Source: Oscillospiraceae bacterium
GTDB lineage: Bacteria; Bacillota; Clostridia; Oscillospirales; Oscillospiraceae
NCBI GenBank assembly: GCA_009787625.1
Contig: WQSX01000005.1
Coordinates: 1 to 64,000, forward strand
DNA length: 64,000 nt
Direction: 5' to 3'
Position numbers and translations under genes: made by a program. Within the stretch, counting starts at the first letter, position 1. Each line of letters begins with the position of its first letter. Shown piece after piece: positions 44,793-55,186 of this stretch. A model generated the notes under the pieces. That model was not told the origin of the DNA and searched no databases. It worked only from the letters and a program-made list of their open reading frames with translations.

Positions 44793-47020
44793 ACACTTAC
44801 CAATCCTTTTAGAGCTTTCTTTTTCATTTTTTCATCATACAGAACATTGTCTGCACCACGCAGAGCCACATCGAATTCTTTCTTTGTATTGACCTCCAAA
44901 ACAGAATAGCCTATGCTCGCTGAAATGTTATACTGATGTATGCGGAGTTTATTATACTCATCAATATTTTTTCTCAGTCTGCTTTCGAGAAGTGCGCTTT
45001 CCTCATTCGCTTTGACAGTTGCCAGCACGACAAACTCATCACCGCCGACTCTCCCTGCAATATCTTCTTCACGGAGTGTTTCTTTTAAGATTTTTGCAAA
45101 AATTTTAATCGCTGTATCGCCTTCTTTATGACCGTAGGTGTCGTTTATCTGCTTTAGCCCGTCCAAATCCATGTACAGAACTACCGCCATCTTTAACTCA
45201 TCTCTGCTCAGTTGCCGAAGCCTTGAATATGCAAACTCAAGAAATCCTCTGCGATTGAGAATCCCTGTAAGTTCATCTGTTATCGACAGCTCACGTATTT
45301 GTGTAAGCAGCTCAGAGCCCTTAACCGAAGAAGATATGGTTACACGCAGACTTTCATACACATCCGATGTTACATTTTTATCATACGGCAAAAGTAATAA
45401 TCCCAAGTCCTGTTTTTCAAAAAACAACGGAAATATGAAAACTGACATTCTCTGACTCTCAAAGTCAAAGCCTTTCATTGTTGAATAATCGTGGAATAAA
45501 ATTTGCCTCTCATAAGTCTGCTTCAAGTGGATTCGCTCATCGCCGCAAAATCCCACCATTTCTTCGATAACTCCGATTTCACTCCCTTCTTTGACGATTT
45601 TCATATTTTTGTAGACTCCGACCAACGCTGAATCCATGCGCAGTGACGGCAGTGACCTGTAAAGCTCCTCTGCTATGGAGTTAAGGTCATTTGTCTGTGC
45701 AAGAGAGCTCGTTGTTCGCCGCAGGCGCAGGCGGGTTTCTGCTTGTTTATATTCGTTTATTACGTTTTCCTTGACTTTGACATTATTTATGAGTGTTGCG
45801 GCGAAAACTACTGCGTTAATAATTGGTCTTACGCTGACTACCTCATTTTCAAATTTTTGCACGCCGAATGTCAGCACACTGAGCGCATCAAAGCATTTGT
45901 TCAAATCACCGGAAAAATAGTTGTACTCAACAAGATAACCGTCAACGAGGCGACAAAAATCATCTTGGCAGAACGGGTCTTTTTTTATCTGCGCAACGAG
46001 ATTTCCGGCAAGTTTTTCCACAGTTATCTCTTCCACTTCGCCTTTAAAAATTGATTTAAACTCACGCATAACAAACGACTCCATGTTGCTGTCATCGGAA
46101 TTTGTGTCGATTTGCCTATTTGTGACCGATTCTATTTCCCTTCCCAGACATCCGCAAGACTGCCTTATCATGAATGTCGGATTGATATATTCCAAATCCT
46201 CTACCTGCTCACCATTAATCTTTCTTTGAAGCATAGAGGTGCCGCGCCTGCCTATCTCATAAAAATCTTGTCGTGCCGTGCTTATCGAGGGTATGTATGT
46301 CGCTGATTCTCTGTTATCGTCAAAGCTCACTACGGCTACATTCCGCGGCACCAGAATACCTCTTTTTCCAAGTTCCTCTATGGCTCCAATTGCCGATTCA
46401 TCGTTGCTTACTGCAATCGCATCAAAAGGAAGTTTGCGCTCGTCAATAAGTTCCCGAACCGCTTTCGCCCCTGTGCGCCGCACAAAATCTCCGGGCAAAG
46501 AATATCTCTCATCGTATTTTATGCCGTTATCTTCAAGTGCTTTTTTATATCCCAAAAATCGCTCATTACCCTCGCGATTCCCCTCAGGACCGCAAATAAA
46601 TGCAATCTGTTTTTTTCCGTGTTCACAAATTAAGTGATTCACGGCATCATAAGTACCACTGATATTCTCTGCCAGCACGGTGGGAGTTCCCTTTGACGGA
46701 AACGAAACCGAAACGGTTGGTATATGCTCGGAAAATTCCTGCACAACGCGCTCAATTGTATCGTTATCATAAACATGTCCTACATATCCTGCAAATAAAA
46801 TAACTCCGTCAAGTGATTTCGTTTTCTTCATCAGCTCAAAACAAACTTCCAGATGAGAGACATTCCCTCTTTCAGGCATATGACATGTACCAACATAAAT
46901 AGTCAAGTTTATATCATGCTCTACTGCAAACTCATTGATTCCTTGCAAAATCTTATATTGGCACGGGTCATCAATATTTGATACCAGTACGCCGATGTGC
47001 AGCCTACCTTCTTTTTTCAT
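44789..47020 (-). CDS. LacI-type periplasmic-binding-like sensor domain fused to GGDEF diguanylate cyclase
   Basis: N-terminal IGVLVSNIDDPCQYKILQGINEFA ... AVSNDESAIGAIEELGKRGILVPRNVAVVSFDD; C-terminal REEDIAGRVGGDEF. Confidence 0.9.
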   Translation of the reverse strand: MKKEGRLHIGVLVSNIDDPCQYKILQGINEFAVEHDINLTIYVGTCHMPERGNVSHLEVCFELMKKTKSLDGVILFAGYVGHVYDNDTIERVVQEFSEHIPTVSVSFPSKGTPTVLAENISGTYDAVNHLICEHGKKQIAFICGPEGNREGNERFLGYKKALEDNGIKYDERYSLPGDFVRRTGAKAVRELIDERKLPFDAIAVSNDESAIGAIEELGKRGILVPRNVAVVSFDDNRESATYIPSISTARQDFYEIGRRGTSMLQRKINGEQVEDLEYINPTFMIRQSCGCLGREIESVTNRQIDTNSDDSNMESFVMREFKSIFKGEVEEITVEKLAGNLVAQIKKDPFCQDDFCRLVDGYLVEYNYFSGDLNKCFDALSVLTFGVQKFENEVVSVRPIINAVVFAATLINNVKVKENVINEYKQAETRLRLRRTTSSLAQTNDLNSIAEELYRSLPSLRMDSALVGVYKNMKIVKEGSEIGVIEEMVGFCGDERIHLKQTYERQILFHDYSTMKGFDFESQRMSVFIFPLFFEKQDLGLLLLPYDKNVTSDVYESLRVTISSSVKGSELLTQIRELSITDELTGILNRRGFLEFAYSRLRQLSRDELKMAVVLYMDLDGLKQINDTYGHKEGDTAIKIFAKILKETLREEDIAGRVGGDEFVVLATVKANEESALLESRLRKNIDEYNKLRIHQYNISASIGYSVLEVNTKKEFDVALRGADNVLYDEKMKKKALKGLVSV

Positions 47021-48358
47021 CTAGTTACAACTCCTTTCCGCACGTTTGCGCACTATATAATACGAAGAAATCAGCAGCACGGCAGCTATTGGCCAACCAA
47101 TCGGATCAGCAAGATGTATGCCCCACACACCCAGAACTCCAGTTAAAAATACTACCGAAATTATTCGCATAACAAGTTCCGCAAACCCTGATATCATTGG
47201 AATCACTGTATTCCCAAGCCCTTGCAATGCCGCGCGATACAGAAACAGCAAGTATAGCAGCGGCAACCCTGCCGTCATTAGATTTAACTGCCGGACACCA
47301 ACATCAAGTACCGCAGCGACTTGCTCAGCGTCTCCGTCTATAAACAGTGATAGTAAGTTCCTGCCCAGAGGGAATGAAACCGCCATTAAAAAGATTGCCG
47401 AAACTAAAGACATTTTTAGACCATCACGCACACCGCTTTTTACACGTTCCCACTGCTTTGCGCCAAAGTTTTGAGCGACAAAGGTTCCCACAGACGCCTC
47501 TATTGCTCCACCGCCAATCAGCAGAAAACTATACATCCGTCTCGCTGCTGCCATGCCCGCAACGAATTCTGTCCCAAACTCATTAACATAGCGTTGCATT
47601 ACCAAACCACCAATTTCAATAACTGCGTTGCGAAACCCAAGGGGCAATGCAAGTCTCAGCAGTGGTTTTACTGACGGAAGATCGGGCTTTAGCCCGCATT
47701 TCTTGAATATACCGGTTCTTCGTATTGCAATAACACAGAAGATTATCCCTGAAAGCTGCGCTATAAGAGATGCTGCTGCGACTCCTGCTATCTCAAACGG
47801 GAAAATCAAAATAAGGTTGAATACTATGTTGACCACTGACGCCACAATCATTGCATAGAGCGGTGTTCTGCTGTCACCAAGCGAAAACAATGTCATCGCA
47901 AGCAAATTATACACTGCAACCAAAGGCTTTCCTGCCCAAAGCCAACTTAGATATGTGACAGCTCCGTCAATTATTTCGGGTGGTGTCGCCAGCCATTCAA
48001 GCAGAGTCCTACACATAAAAACGCCGCTAACACTTATTGCCAACCCGAAAACCAGCGATAGATATAAAGCTGTTACGAACGCATTGCGTAGCCCATCCAT
48101 ATCCTTTGCGCCAAACCGCTGTGCCAGGAACGTGCCAAACCCGATATTTATTCCAATTACCGCACTAAATACAAGCCAGTGCGGACTTGCAGTTGCTCCC
48201 ACTGATGCAAACGCATTAATGCCAAGCAATCGGCCGATAATCGCACTGTCTACCACGACAAAAAGCATTTGCAGTGCATTTGAAATTAGTAGAGGAATGG
48301 AAAACTTAATCATTAGCCGAATGGGTTTTCCAACGGTCATATCAGTGACTTTCGACAT
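47021..48358 (-). CDS. MATE family efflux transporter
   Basis: PLLISNALQMLFVVVDSAIIGRLLG; 12-TM pattern. Confidence 0.92.
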   Translation of the reverse strand: MSKVTDMTVGKPIRLMIKFSIPLLISNALQMLFVVVDSAIIGRLLGINAFASVGATASPHWLVFSAVIGINIGFGTFLAQRFGAKDMDGLRNAFVTALYLSLVFGLAISVSGVFMCRTLLEWLATPPEIIDGAVTYLSWLWAGKPLVAVYNLLAMTLFSLGDSRTPLYAMIVASVVNIVFNLILIFPFEIAGVAAASLIAQLSGIIFCVIAIRRTGIFKKCGLKPDLPSVKPLLRLALPLGFRNAVIEIGGLVMQRYVNEFGTEFVAGMAAARRMYSFLLIGGGAIEASVGTFVAQNFGAKQWERVKSGVRDGLKMSLVSAIFLMAVSFPLGRNLLSLFIDGDAEQVAAVLDVGVRQLNLMTAGLPLLYLLFLYRAALQGLGNTVIPMISGFAELVMRIISVVFLTGVLGVWGIHLADPIGWPIAAVLLISSYYIVRKRAERSCN

Positions 48359-48407
48359 ACTTTTTACTCGCCGGCTCCAATTCTTTACGCATTTTGCGTT
48401 CTATACA

Positions 48408-49286
48408 CTACGTTACATTTAGGGAGTCTGCCATATATGCTTCATCCCATGTTTGCTGAGTTCTGCCTTTGTTTCTGCTAAATTCCCATGGTTCATGAAT
48501 TTTCGGCACATCGTTTAGCAGTTGCTTTGTATAATCCGCTTTGGGTGTTAGTACAACGTCATTTGCAGAGCCAAACTCTACAAATTTGCCTTTCTCCATG
48601 ATATACACAGAGTCCGAAACATAGTATGCAAGCCCCATGTCGTGCGTGATAAAAATAATCATCATTCCTGTTTCATCACGTAATTTCAGAAGCATCTCAA
48701 GTATTGTGGCTCTGGAACATGCATCAATCATTGAGGTCGGCTCATCCGCTAATAAAATCTTTGGCTTTAGCAAGAAAATCCTTGCAATCATAAGTCTCTG
48801 CATCTGACCTCCTGAGAGTTCAAACGGATACTTATTTGTCATTTCATCAAATTTGAGATTGACAAAACTACATGCCTCGCGCATCATTTCGATTTTTTGC
48901 TCCTTCGGCAGATGCTTTCCACCACGCATCTTAATGCAGTCCAGTAACACAGAGTCGATTTTACTAAAAATATTGTAAGAAGAATATGGGTCTTGGAAAA
49001 TAGCCTGAATGCCTTTCCAATATTCCTTTTTCTTTCTCTGTGAGCTTATGTCTCGCTTCTTCCCCATGAAAAATACTTCTCCGGAGGTAACCGAGGTCAA
49101 TCCAAGCAGCATCTTGATAAGCGTGGTTTTTCCGCTCCCGGACTCGCCGACAATTGAAATCAGCTCACCTGAATAAAACTTAAAATCAACATTATCAACA
49201 GCAACGGTTTTTTTACTGCCTATGCCAAAGACTTTGGTGACACCGCTTCCGCTAAGGCAGACTTCCCTTTTATCATTATTACTCAT
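48408..49286 (-). CDS. Opp/Dpp-type ABC transporter ATP-binding protein (F subunit-like)
   Basis: [49 protein letters not shown]. Confidence 0.93.
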   Translation of the reverse strand: MSNNDKREVCLSGSGVTKVFGIGSKKTVAVDNVDFKFYSGELISIVGESGSGKTTLIKMLLGLTSVTSGEVFFMGKKRDISSQRKKKEYWKGIQAIFQDPYSSYNIFSKIDSVLLDCIKMRGGKHLPKEQKIEMMREACSFVNLKFDEMTNKYPFELSGGQMQRLMIARIFLLKPKILLADEPTSMIDACSRATILEMLLKLRDETGMMIIFITHDMGLAYYVSDSVYIMEKGKFVEFGSANDVVLTPKADYTKQLLNDVPKIHEPWEFSRNKGRTQQTWDEAYMADSLNVT

Positions 49287-50286
49287 CTTTGTACATCTCC
49301 CTCAATTCATTTTCATTTAAGAGGCATCTGCATTTGCGGTTATTGTCAAGGTGAGATACCTCAACACTCAAAACCTTGCATTGTGGCGATGCATACCTGC
49401 AGCGTTCGGCAAACCTACATCCGTCGGGTGGCTTTTTCAGGTTTGGAGGCGTACCCGGAATTGCGGTAATCTTTGCTTCCCGCGTGCCATCTTCCGGGAC
49501 CAAAATTGAGCCCATAAGCCCTCTGGAATACGGGTGAAGCGGGTCGAAAATCATCTGATCGGCAGTTCCCGACTCAACAAGCTGAGCGGCATACATTACC
49601 ATGATATCGTCCGTCACGTTATATAGCAGAGGCAGTTCGTGGGTAATAAATATCATGGACTTGATTATCCCCAAATCCATGAGGTCATTAATCATTTTTA
49701 TAACCATTTTCTGGCTCGTGACATCGAGTGCCGACGATGGCTCATCGGCAATTAGCACCTTTGGGGAGAGTATTGTCGAAACAGCGATAACCGTGCGCTG
49801 TTTCATGCCGCCGGAGAGCTCTACAGCATACTTATGCAGAGCTTCTTTTGGAAGATTTAGTGTTTCAAACCGTTGCTGTGCAAGGTCATAGATGTCCTTT
49901 TTCGTCGCCTTGGGATCATGGACTCGAATAACATCCTCGATAAATTTTATGATTTTTCTCGTCGGGTTGAGCGCATTCATTGCCGCTTGCGGAATGTATG
50001 CAATTTCCGTACCAAGCACTTTTTTCCGCACATCGTCGGGTTTCATGTCCGTGATTTTTCTGCCGTCAATAATAATTTCACCCGAAGTGTAATGAAGTGG
50101 TGCAAAGTAGTACCCCATCAGACTCAGAGCAAGTGTTGATTTGCCACACCCTGACTCTCCGGCGATACCGAGAGAACGCCCTTCCTCCAACTTGAAAGAC
50201 ACATCATTGACCGCATAGACATCTTCTTTGTAGCGTGTTATGTATTTTGTCATGAGGTTGTTGACCTCAAGAATTACTTTACTCAT
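49279..50286 (-). CDS. Opp/Dpp-type ABC transporter ATP-binding protein (D subunit-like)
   Basis: [51 protein letters not shown]-terminal [14 protein letters not shown]. Confidence 0.93.
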   Translation of the reverse strand: MSKVILEVNNLMTKYITRYKEDVYAVNDVSFKLEEGRSLGIAGESGCGKSTLALSLMGYYFAPLHYTSGEIIIDGRKITDMKPDDVRKKVLGTEIAYIPQAAMNALNPTRKIIKFIEDVIRVHDPKATKKDIYDLAQQRFETLNLPKEALHKYAVELSGGMKQRTVIAVSTILSPKVLIADEPSSALDVTSQKMVIKMINDLMDLGIIKSMIFITHELPLLYNVTDDIMVMYAAQLVESGTADQMIFDPLHPYSRGLMGSILVPEDGTREAKITAIPGTPPNLKKPPDGCRFAERCRYASPQCKVLSVEVSHLDNNRKCRCLLNENELREMYKDE

Positions 50287-50304
50287 ATGATGACCATTCC
50301 TTTA

Positions 50305-51570
50305 CTAGTCTCTAAGCTGAGGGTTGAATATTTGATCCATCCCGGTGTTCATAAGGTTAAGCGAAAACGATATCAGTGCTATAACAAACACGACAGGGAA
50401 GTAAGCCCACCACGCACCCATTATATGCGCTGAAAATGACATTGCCCAGTTCATCATAAGCCCAAGCGTCGCAACCTCAGTTGTACTCGGACCCAGCCCA
50501 AGCATTGAAAGTCCTGCTTCTGCAAGTATAGCACCTGAAACTTGCAAAATGAATGCCATCACAACATATGATGCAATATAGGGCAATATGTCCTTAAAAA
50601 CAATCCTTGGGAGAGAGTGACCGCTGAGTTTACTCAGATTTACATGATCTCGGTTGCGAAGCGAAAGAACTTGTGAACGCACGGCACGGGTTGTCCACAC
50701 CCATGTTGTAAGTCCTATGACGACTCCGACAATTGTTACGCTCCTCCCGGCAGGTCCGATGCTGAAGGCAAGAAGTACCAGCAACACAAAACCCGGTATA
50801 ACCGTAAGCAGATTGCAGACAAACATTATTATCTCGTCTACCCAGCCTCCAAGATACCCTGAAATGAGACCCAGCAAAAGTCCTATGGCAGTCGCTATTG
50901 ATCCTGCAATAAGCCCAATCCTAAGAGAAACCCCGATTGCCTGTACAAGCTGTTTGAGCATATCTCTGCCGAAGTTATCTGTTCCCAGTGGCAGTCTTCT
51001 TATGTTTACTATGTCTGAGAGGGCAATATAGTCGGTATCGGCAATCGGTGCTTGAAACTGCGGTTCCCCGGTCTCCGGGTCTGCTGAGTACAGCCGCAGG
51101 GCTGATGGATCAAACATCCCTTGAATTCTGTTGTTGAGTCTCTGATAGGCTCTGTGATCAGCAAGTATCATGCCTTCTATGCGTTCATCCGGGTCATAAT
51201 TTGCATTCCAGAGTGCGAGGAGAGTTTCAGGGTCATAGATGTCTATCGCAGCCTCCGGCATACCCGCCCTAACAAGCCAGTCGCGCATCGCCTCCCTGTC
51301 AGACATAGGCAATGTGTTGACAATTCTCGCTTCTGCAGCTCCTGGAATACGGAGTGTATATACAAAAACATTTGGATTTACTGCGTCATAGAGTGAAATA
51401 TATGTGCCGGGGGGTATAAATGAGTTATACCCTATCATCTGAAGAGGATTTCCGGGGACAAAAAACGGATAAATAGTGATGAATAATAGGATTGACATGA
51501 AAACAATAAACCCTACCATGAATTTGCCCGATTTTAATAGTTGCTTTATTTGATTTTTCATTTTCCACAC
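50305..51570 (-). CDS. Opp/Dpp-type ABC transporter permease (C subunit-like)
   Basis: [51 protein letters not shown]. Confidence 0.92.
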   Translation of the reverse strand: MWKMKNQIKQLLKSGKFMVGFIVFMSILLFITIYPFFVPGNPLQMIGYNSFIPPGTYISLYDAVNPNVFVYTLRIPGAAEARIVNTLPMSDREAMRDWLVRAGMPEAAIDIYDPETLLALWNANYDPDERIEGMILADHRAYQRLNNRIQGMFDPSALRLYSADPETGEPQFQAPIADTDYIALSDIVNIRRLPLGTDNFGRDMLKQLVQAIGVSLRIGLIAGSIATAIGLLLGLISGYLGGWVDEIIMFVCNLLTVIPGFVLLVLLAFSIGPAGRSVTIVGVVIGLTTWVWTTRAVRSQVLSLRNRDHVNLSKLSGHSLPRIVFKDILPYIASYVVMAFILQVSGAILAEAGLSMLGLGPSTTEVATLGLMMNWAMSFSAHIMGAWWAYFPVVFVIALISFSLNLMNTGMDQIFNPQLRD

Positions 51571-51575
51571 CTCCC

Positions 51576-52742
51576 TTACTCATATTGCGTCGTCTTGACG
51601 CGTGGGTCAATTAGACCATAGATAATCTCAAGAAGGAACACTGATGCAAGTACCATAACTGTTACTACGAGCGTTATTCCCGATACCAACGGATAATCAC
51701 CCTCCCTTACTGCTTGTAGCAGCGCCGTTCCGAGTCCGGGATACGAGAAGATAATTTCTGCCACTATTGCTCCGCCCATCATTGTTCCAAGCGAAAGCGC
51801 AAGCCCTGTCACTTGAGGAAGCATGGCGTTTCTGAATACATATCTGACAATCTTGCTGTCCTTAATTCCCATGAAGCGACTGTACCTTACATAGTCGGCG
51901 TTTAGTTCATATATCGACATTGAACGCATTCCGAGTGCTTGACCGCCTATTGATATCAAGACGATCGACCAAAACGGTAAATGGTAGTGCTCTATAATAG
52001 ATGAGACAAACCGCCAACTAAAGTGCGGAATCAAGCCGATTTCATATCCTCCCGTGACCGGGAACCATCCCAAGTTGAGCGCGAAAACAGCCAGTAAAAT
52101 GACCGCAAGACCAAAAGCCGGAATGCCGCTTACAAAAAGTGAGGCAGGCATTACAATTTTGTCAAAAACTCTTCTTCTATATGCAGCAATCGCACCGAGG
52201 ACATTGCCAATTACCCATCCCGTTAGGATTGCAGGTAGCTGTAGTCCAATTGTCCAAGGCACAGCACTTGCGATAATATCCGAAACAGGTCTGGGAAAAC
52301 GTGAAAATGACAAGCCTAAATCACCGCGGAACAAATTCCCGAAGTAGATAAAAAACTGTTCTATAATAGGTCTGTCAAGACCAAAAAGCTGTAGGTAATG
52401 GTAGTAAATAGCACGAACTTGCTCGGCATCATGGAGCCCAACTGCAACTCTCTGCATAATCGCAGCAAGAGGGTCGCCCGGCATTAGCCTAGGCAAGATA
52501 AAATTCAAAATAGCCGCTGAAACCAGTGTAACGAGAAACCAAATGGTTCTCTTGGTATAATATCTTGTGTAACCGTTTCTTCTGAATCTCTCCCACAATG
52601 AAGTCGATGCATCGTCTTCACTTCCTGAATTATTTGGATTATCGGTGTTGCCCGAATCTTCCGGAGTCTCAAAATCATCGGATTTTTTATCGTCGGTATT
52701 TTTTACCGGCTCGCTCATATGCAAGTCCCCCTTATGTGGCAT
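51576..52742 (-). CDS. Opp/Dpp-type ABC transporter permease (B subunit-like)
   Basis: [38 protein letters not shown]; start may be internal (MSEPVKN). Confidence 0.92.
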   Translation of the reverse strand: MPHKGDLHMSEPVKNTDDKKSDDFETPEDSGNTDNPNNSGSEDDASTSLWERFRRNGYTRYYTKRTIWFLVTLVSAAILNFILPRLMPGDPLAAIMQRVAVGLHDAEQVRAIYYHYLQLFGLDRPIIEQFFIYFGNLFRGDLGLSFSRFPRPVSDIIASAVPWTIGLQLPAILTGWVIGNVLGAIAAYRRRVFDKIVMPASLFVSGIPAFGLAVILLAVFALNLGWFPVTGGYEIGLIPHFSWRFVSSIIEHYHLPFWSIVLISIGGQALGMRSMSIYELNADYVRYSRFMGIKDSKIVRYVFRNAMLPQVTGLALSLGTMMGGAIVAEIIFSYPGLGTALLQAVREGDYPLVSGITLVVTVMVLASVFLLEIIYGLIDPRVKTTQYE

Positions 52743-52749
52743 AAATTAT

Positions 52750-52786
52750 GGAAGGCGGTCATTATGCAAGCCAATGACCGCCTTCC
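52750..52786 (-). promoter_or_regulatory. Intra-operon stem-loop GGAAGGCGGTCATT-9nt-AATGACCGCCTTCC
   Basis: Perfect 14-bp stem between SBP and permease genes, no T-tract. Confidence 0.75.
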
Positions 52787-52799
52787 GGCGAGATAGATG

Positions 52800-54755
52800 T
52801 TAGCCTACCAGTCTAATGTTGAATTTGTCTGCTATAGCAAACCCGTTTAGTGCATTTGCGGGGGGAACGTTGCGGCCATCACCGTATTCTGTCCAACCTG
52901 TCCAGACAGCTTCGCTAACTGCATGGAACTGGTCGGGGCGGTACATGAGCGAGAATGAAGGAACCTCTGTGAGGTACAGTATAACAAGCTCTGTCCATAG
53001 GTCAACAAGAACCGCTTGGTTGGTGGTAACGGGTATGAGCGAAAGAATTTCGTCTGCACGGTCATTTGTCCATGCACCCCAGTTTCCTGACCAGTTGTGA
53101 TCGTTACCAACATGGGTAGAGCTCATCAGGTTGAATGCGCGTTCCCACGGTGCAGTCGGTGATGCGGAAGCTGTCCACATCATAAAGATGTCATACTCCG
53201 TATGAACAGCCGCCGTGACAAATGTTTGGTAGATTGACCAGTCGTCGAATTGGGTCACAATTTCAATACCTATGGCTTCGCCTGCCGCGGCAACTATCTC
53301 CATTGCAGCTTCCCAGTCTGACCAGCCAAAAGGTACTGAAGCGATATATGCGGGAAGTCTTTCACCATTATAGGTGCGCCAACCGCCTGCGCCTCTTGGG
53401 AAACCTGCTTGATCAAGAAGTTCATTTGCCGCTTCAATTCGATCGTTTACATTGGGCATTTGATAATCCCATTGATATGGTGCGACACGAGCACTGTCAA
53501 ACAGTGCCTGCTCGCCGGCGGTCGGGTTCATGAGCGAACGCGGAACTTCAGCAAAGCTTGGGCTTTGGTTGGTCATTGCGTTTGCGATGATAAGGTCATA
53601 ATCAACAGCCATTGCTATGGCTCTGCGGAAATCAGCATTGTCTATTCCGGGTTTGTCGCTGTGCATGTTAAACCATGCTGTGGGCATATTGACTGTTACA
53701 CCGTATGGAGGAGAGTCCATAAATGTGGAAATCGGGAGACCTTCCACTTCCCATAAGTTTTGTACATTCGGGATAAACATCTGGCTGACATCTACCATGC
53801 CCGCCATCATTGCTGCAAGCCCTGCATCATTATCTTCAAGAATCGGGTGAGCAAGGAATCTTGGAACAGGCAGTTGTCCCCACATGCTCTCATGTTGTCC
53901 CCAGTAGCCGTCATCACGAATGAGAACAGTGAGTTCGTCGTTAGTGAAATACTTGGTGTAGGGTCCTGACCATACGACATCATCGCCGGGATCTGCTTGC
54001 ATAGCGCCGATGTCTCCGTTGTTGCGCTCTACGAGTTGCTCCAGCCATGCTTGCTGCAAGACATATTCTTCAATGATAAATTGGTCTAACATGAGTGGGT
54101 TTAGTGGTTGTCCTGCTGCGTTTACTGTTGCGTATATCGCAACTGTCAACTCATCTACTGCTACAACCCTGTCGATGAACGGGCTGGGTGCGGGAGTATA
54201 GGTGTTGTTTACATAGAATGTAAACTCAGCATCCCATGCTGTTACCGGTGTGCCATCACTCCAAAAAGCAGCGGGGTTGATGCTGTACTCAAGTCTTGTG
54301 AGGTCGTCGTTCCAGCGCGGAGGACCAATTGCCAGAAGCGGAACGAAAGAGCCGTCGAGGAAGTTATACATAAATGGGGTTTCAAACATCGGTACTCGCG
54401 CTCCGGCACTGACTTGCTCAATTGCAAGCGGGTTGTTCATTTCATCGGAAAACGGGTTCCAACCGTTGGATGGTCCCCACTGGTGACCAAAATGGAAAAC
54501 AGTTTCGTTGCGCGGAAGCTCTGTGGAAATGGCTGTAGGCGGAACGAATGGTTCGCGTGCAAATTGTGATCTGTCGATAGCATCGGGATCGGGCGGCTCT
54601 GCCGGTTCCGTCGGTTCTGTCGGCTGCGGAGCCGGTGTGGCTTCCTGTTCGGTGGGAACATCAACAGGGGGGTCTTCTGTAGCAGGGGCGCAAGCGGCAA
54701 TCAACGCAATACATATGACTGCTACAAGTGCGATGGCTAAAATGCGTTTTTTCAT
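52800..54755 (-). CDS. ABC transporter substrate-binding lipoprotein (SBP family 5, Opp/Dpp-type)
   Basis: MKKRILAIALVAVICIALIAAC lipobox; FRRAIAMAVDYDLI; large about 650 aa SBP. Confidence 0.92.
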   Translation of the reverse strand: MKKRILAIALVAVICIALIAACAPATEDPPVDVPTEQEATPAPQPTEPTEPAEPPDPDAIDRSQFAREPFVPPTAISTELPRNETVFHFGHQWGPSNGWNPFSDEMNNPLAIEQVSAGARVPMFETPFMYNFLDGSFVPLLAIGPPRWNDDLTRLEYSINPAAFWSDGTPVTAWDAEFTFYVNNTYTPAPSPFIDRVVAVDELTVAIYATVNAAGQPLNPLMLDQFIIEEYVLQQAWLEQLVERNNGDIGAMQADPGDDVVWSGPYTKYFTNDELTVLIRDDGYWGQHESMWGQLPVPRFLAHPILEDNDAGLAAMMAGMVDVSQMFIPNVQNLWEVEGLPISTFMDSPPYGVTVNMPTAWFNMHSDKPGIDNADFRRAIAMAVDYDLIIANAMTNQSPSFAEVPRSLMNPTAGEQALFDSARVAPYQWDYQMPNVNDRIEAANELLDQAGFPRGAGGWRTYNGERLPAYIASVPFGWSDWEAAMEIVAAAGEAIGIEIVTQFDDWSIYQTFVTAAVHTEYDIFMMWTASASPTAPWERAFNLMSSTHVGNDHNWSGNWGAWTNDRADEILSLIPVTTNQAVLVDLWTELVILYLTEVPSFSLMYRPDQFHAVSEAVWTGWTEYGDGRNVPPANALNGFAIADKFNIRLVG

Positions 54756-54862
54756 CTGGGATACCTCCATATTTTTTTTGGATACTTTTTAGTAACCATA
54801 TCGCCACGAGCTGCTTCTGCAGCACCGATTGACGTTGCGAGGTAGTTTCCGGATTTTTGCAT
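54752..54862 (-). CDS. Possible 36-aa leader ORF overlapping SBP start (ATGA)
   Basis: MQKSGNYLATSIGAAEAARGDMVTKKYPKKIWRYPR*, TAAAGGCAAGTAATG start context, stop overlaps SBP ATG. Confidence 0.35.
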   Translation of the reverse strand: MQKSGNYLATSIGAAEAARGDMVTKKYPKKIWRYPR

Positions 54863-55186
54863 TACTTGCCTTTAAATTATCGCTATATCCTTCAGGTCTC
54901 TATACTTTTTGGTTGAAGTATATACATTTTCAACATATTATTGTATAATAAATACGTAATATTTGTTGCTTTGTTGTTAAATATAGCATATTTAATATTC
55001 TCAGTCAAGCATCTCTTAGAAGAAATAGACAATAATTTTATCAACTTTAAAGATTTTAGTTTACATACAACGCTGAACTAACTAAAATTCCTCACATTCC
55101 CAAAAGTTAAAAGTTTTCTTTGATTAATTACTCCCTGCTATGATATACTATTTACTATCCAAATAAACAAAGAAAGTAGGTGTGAC

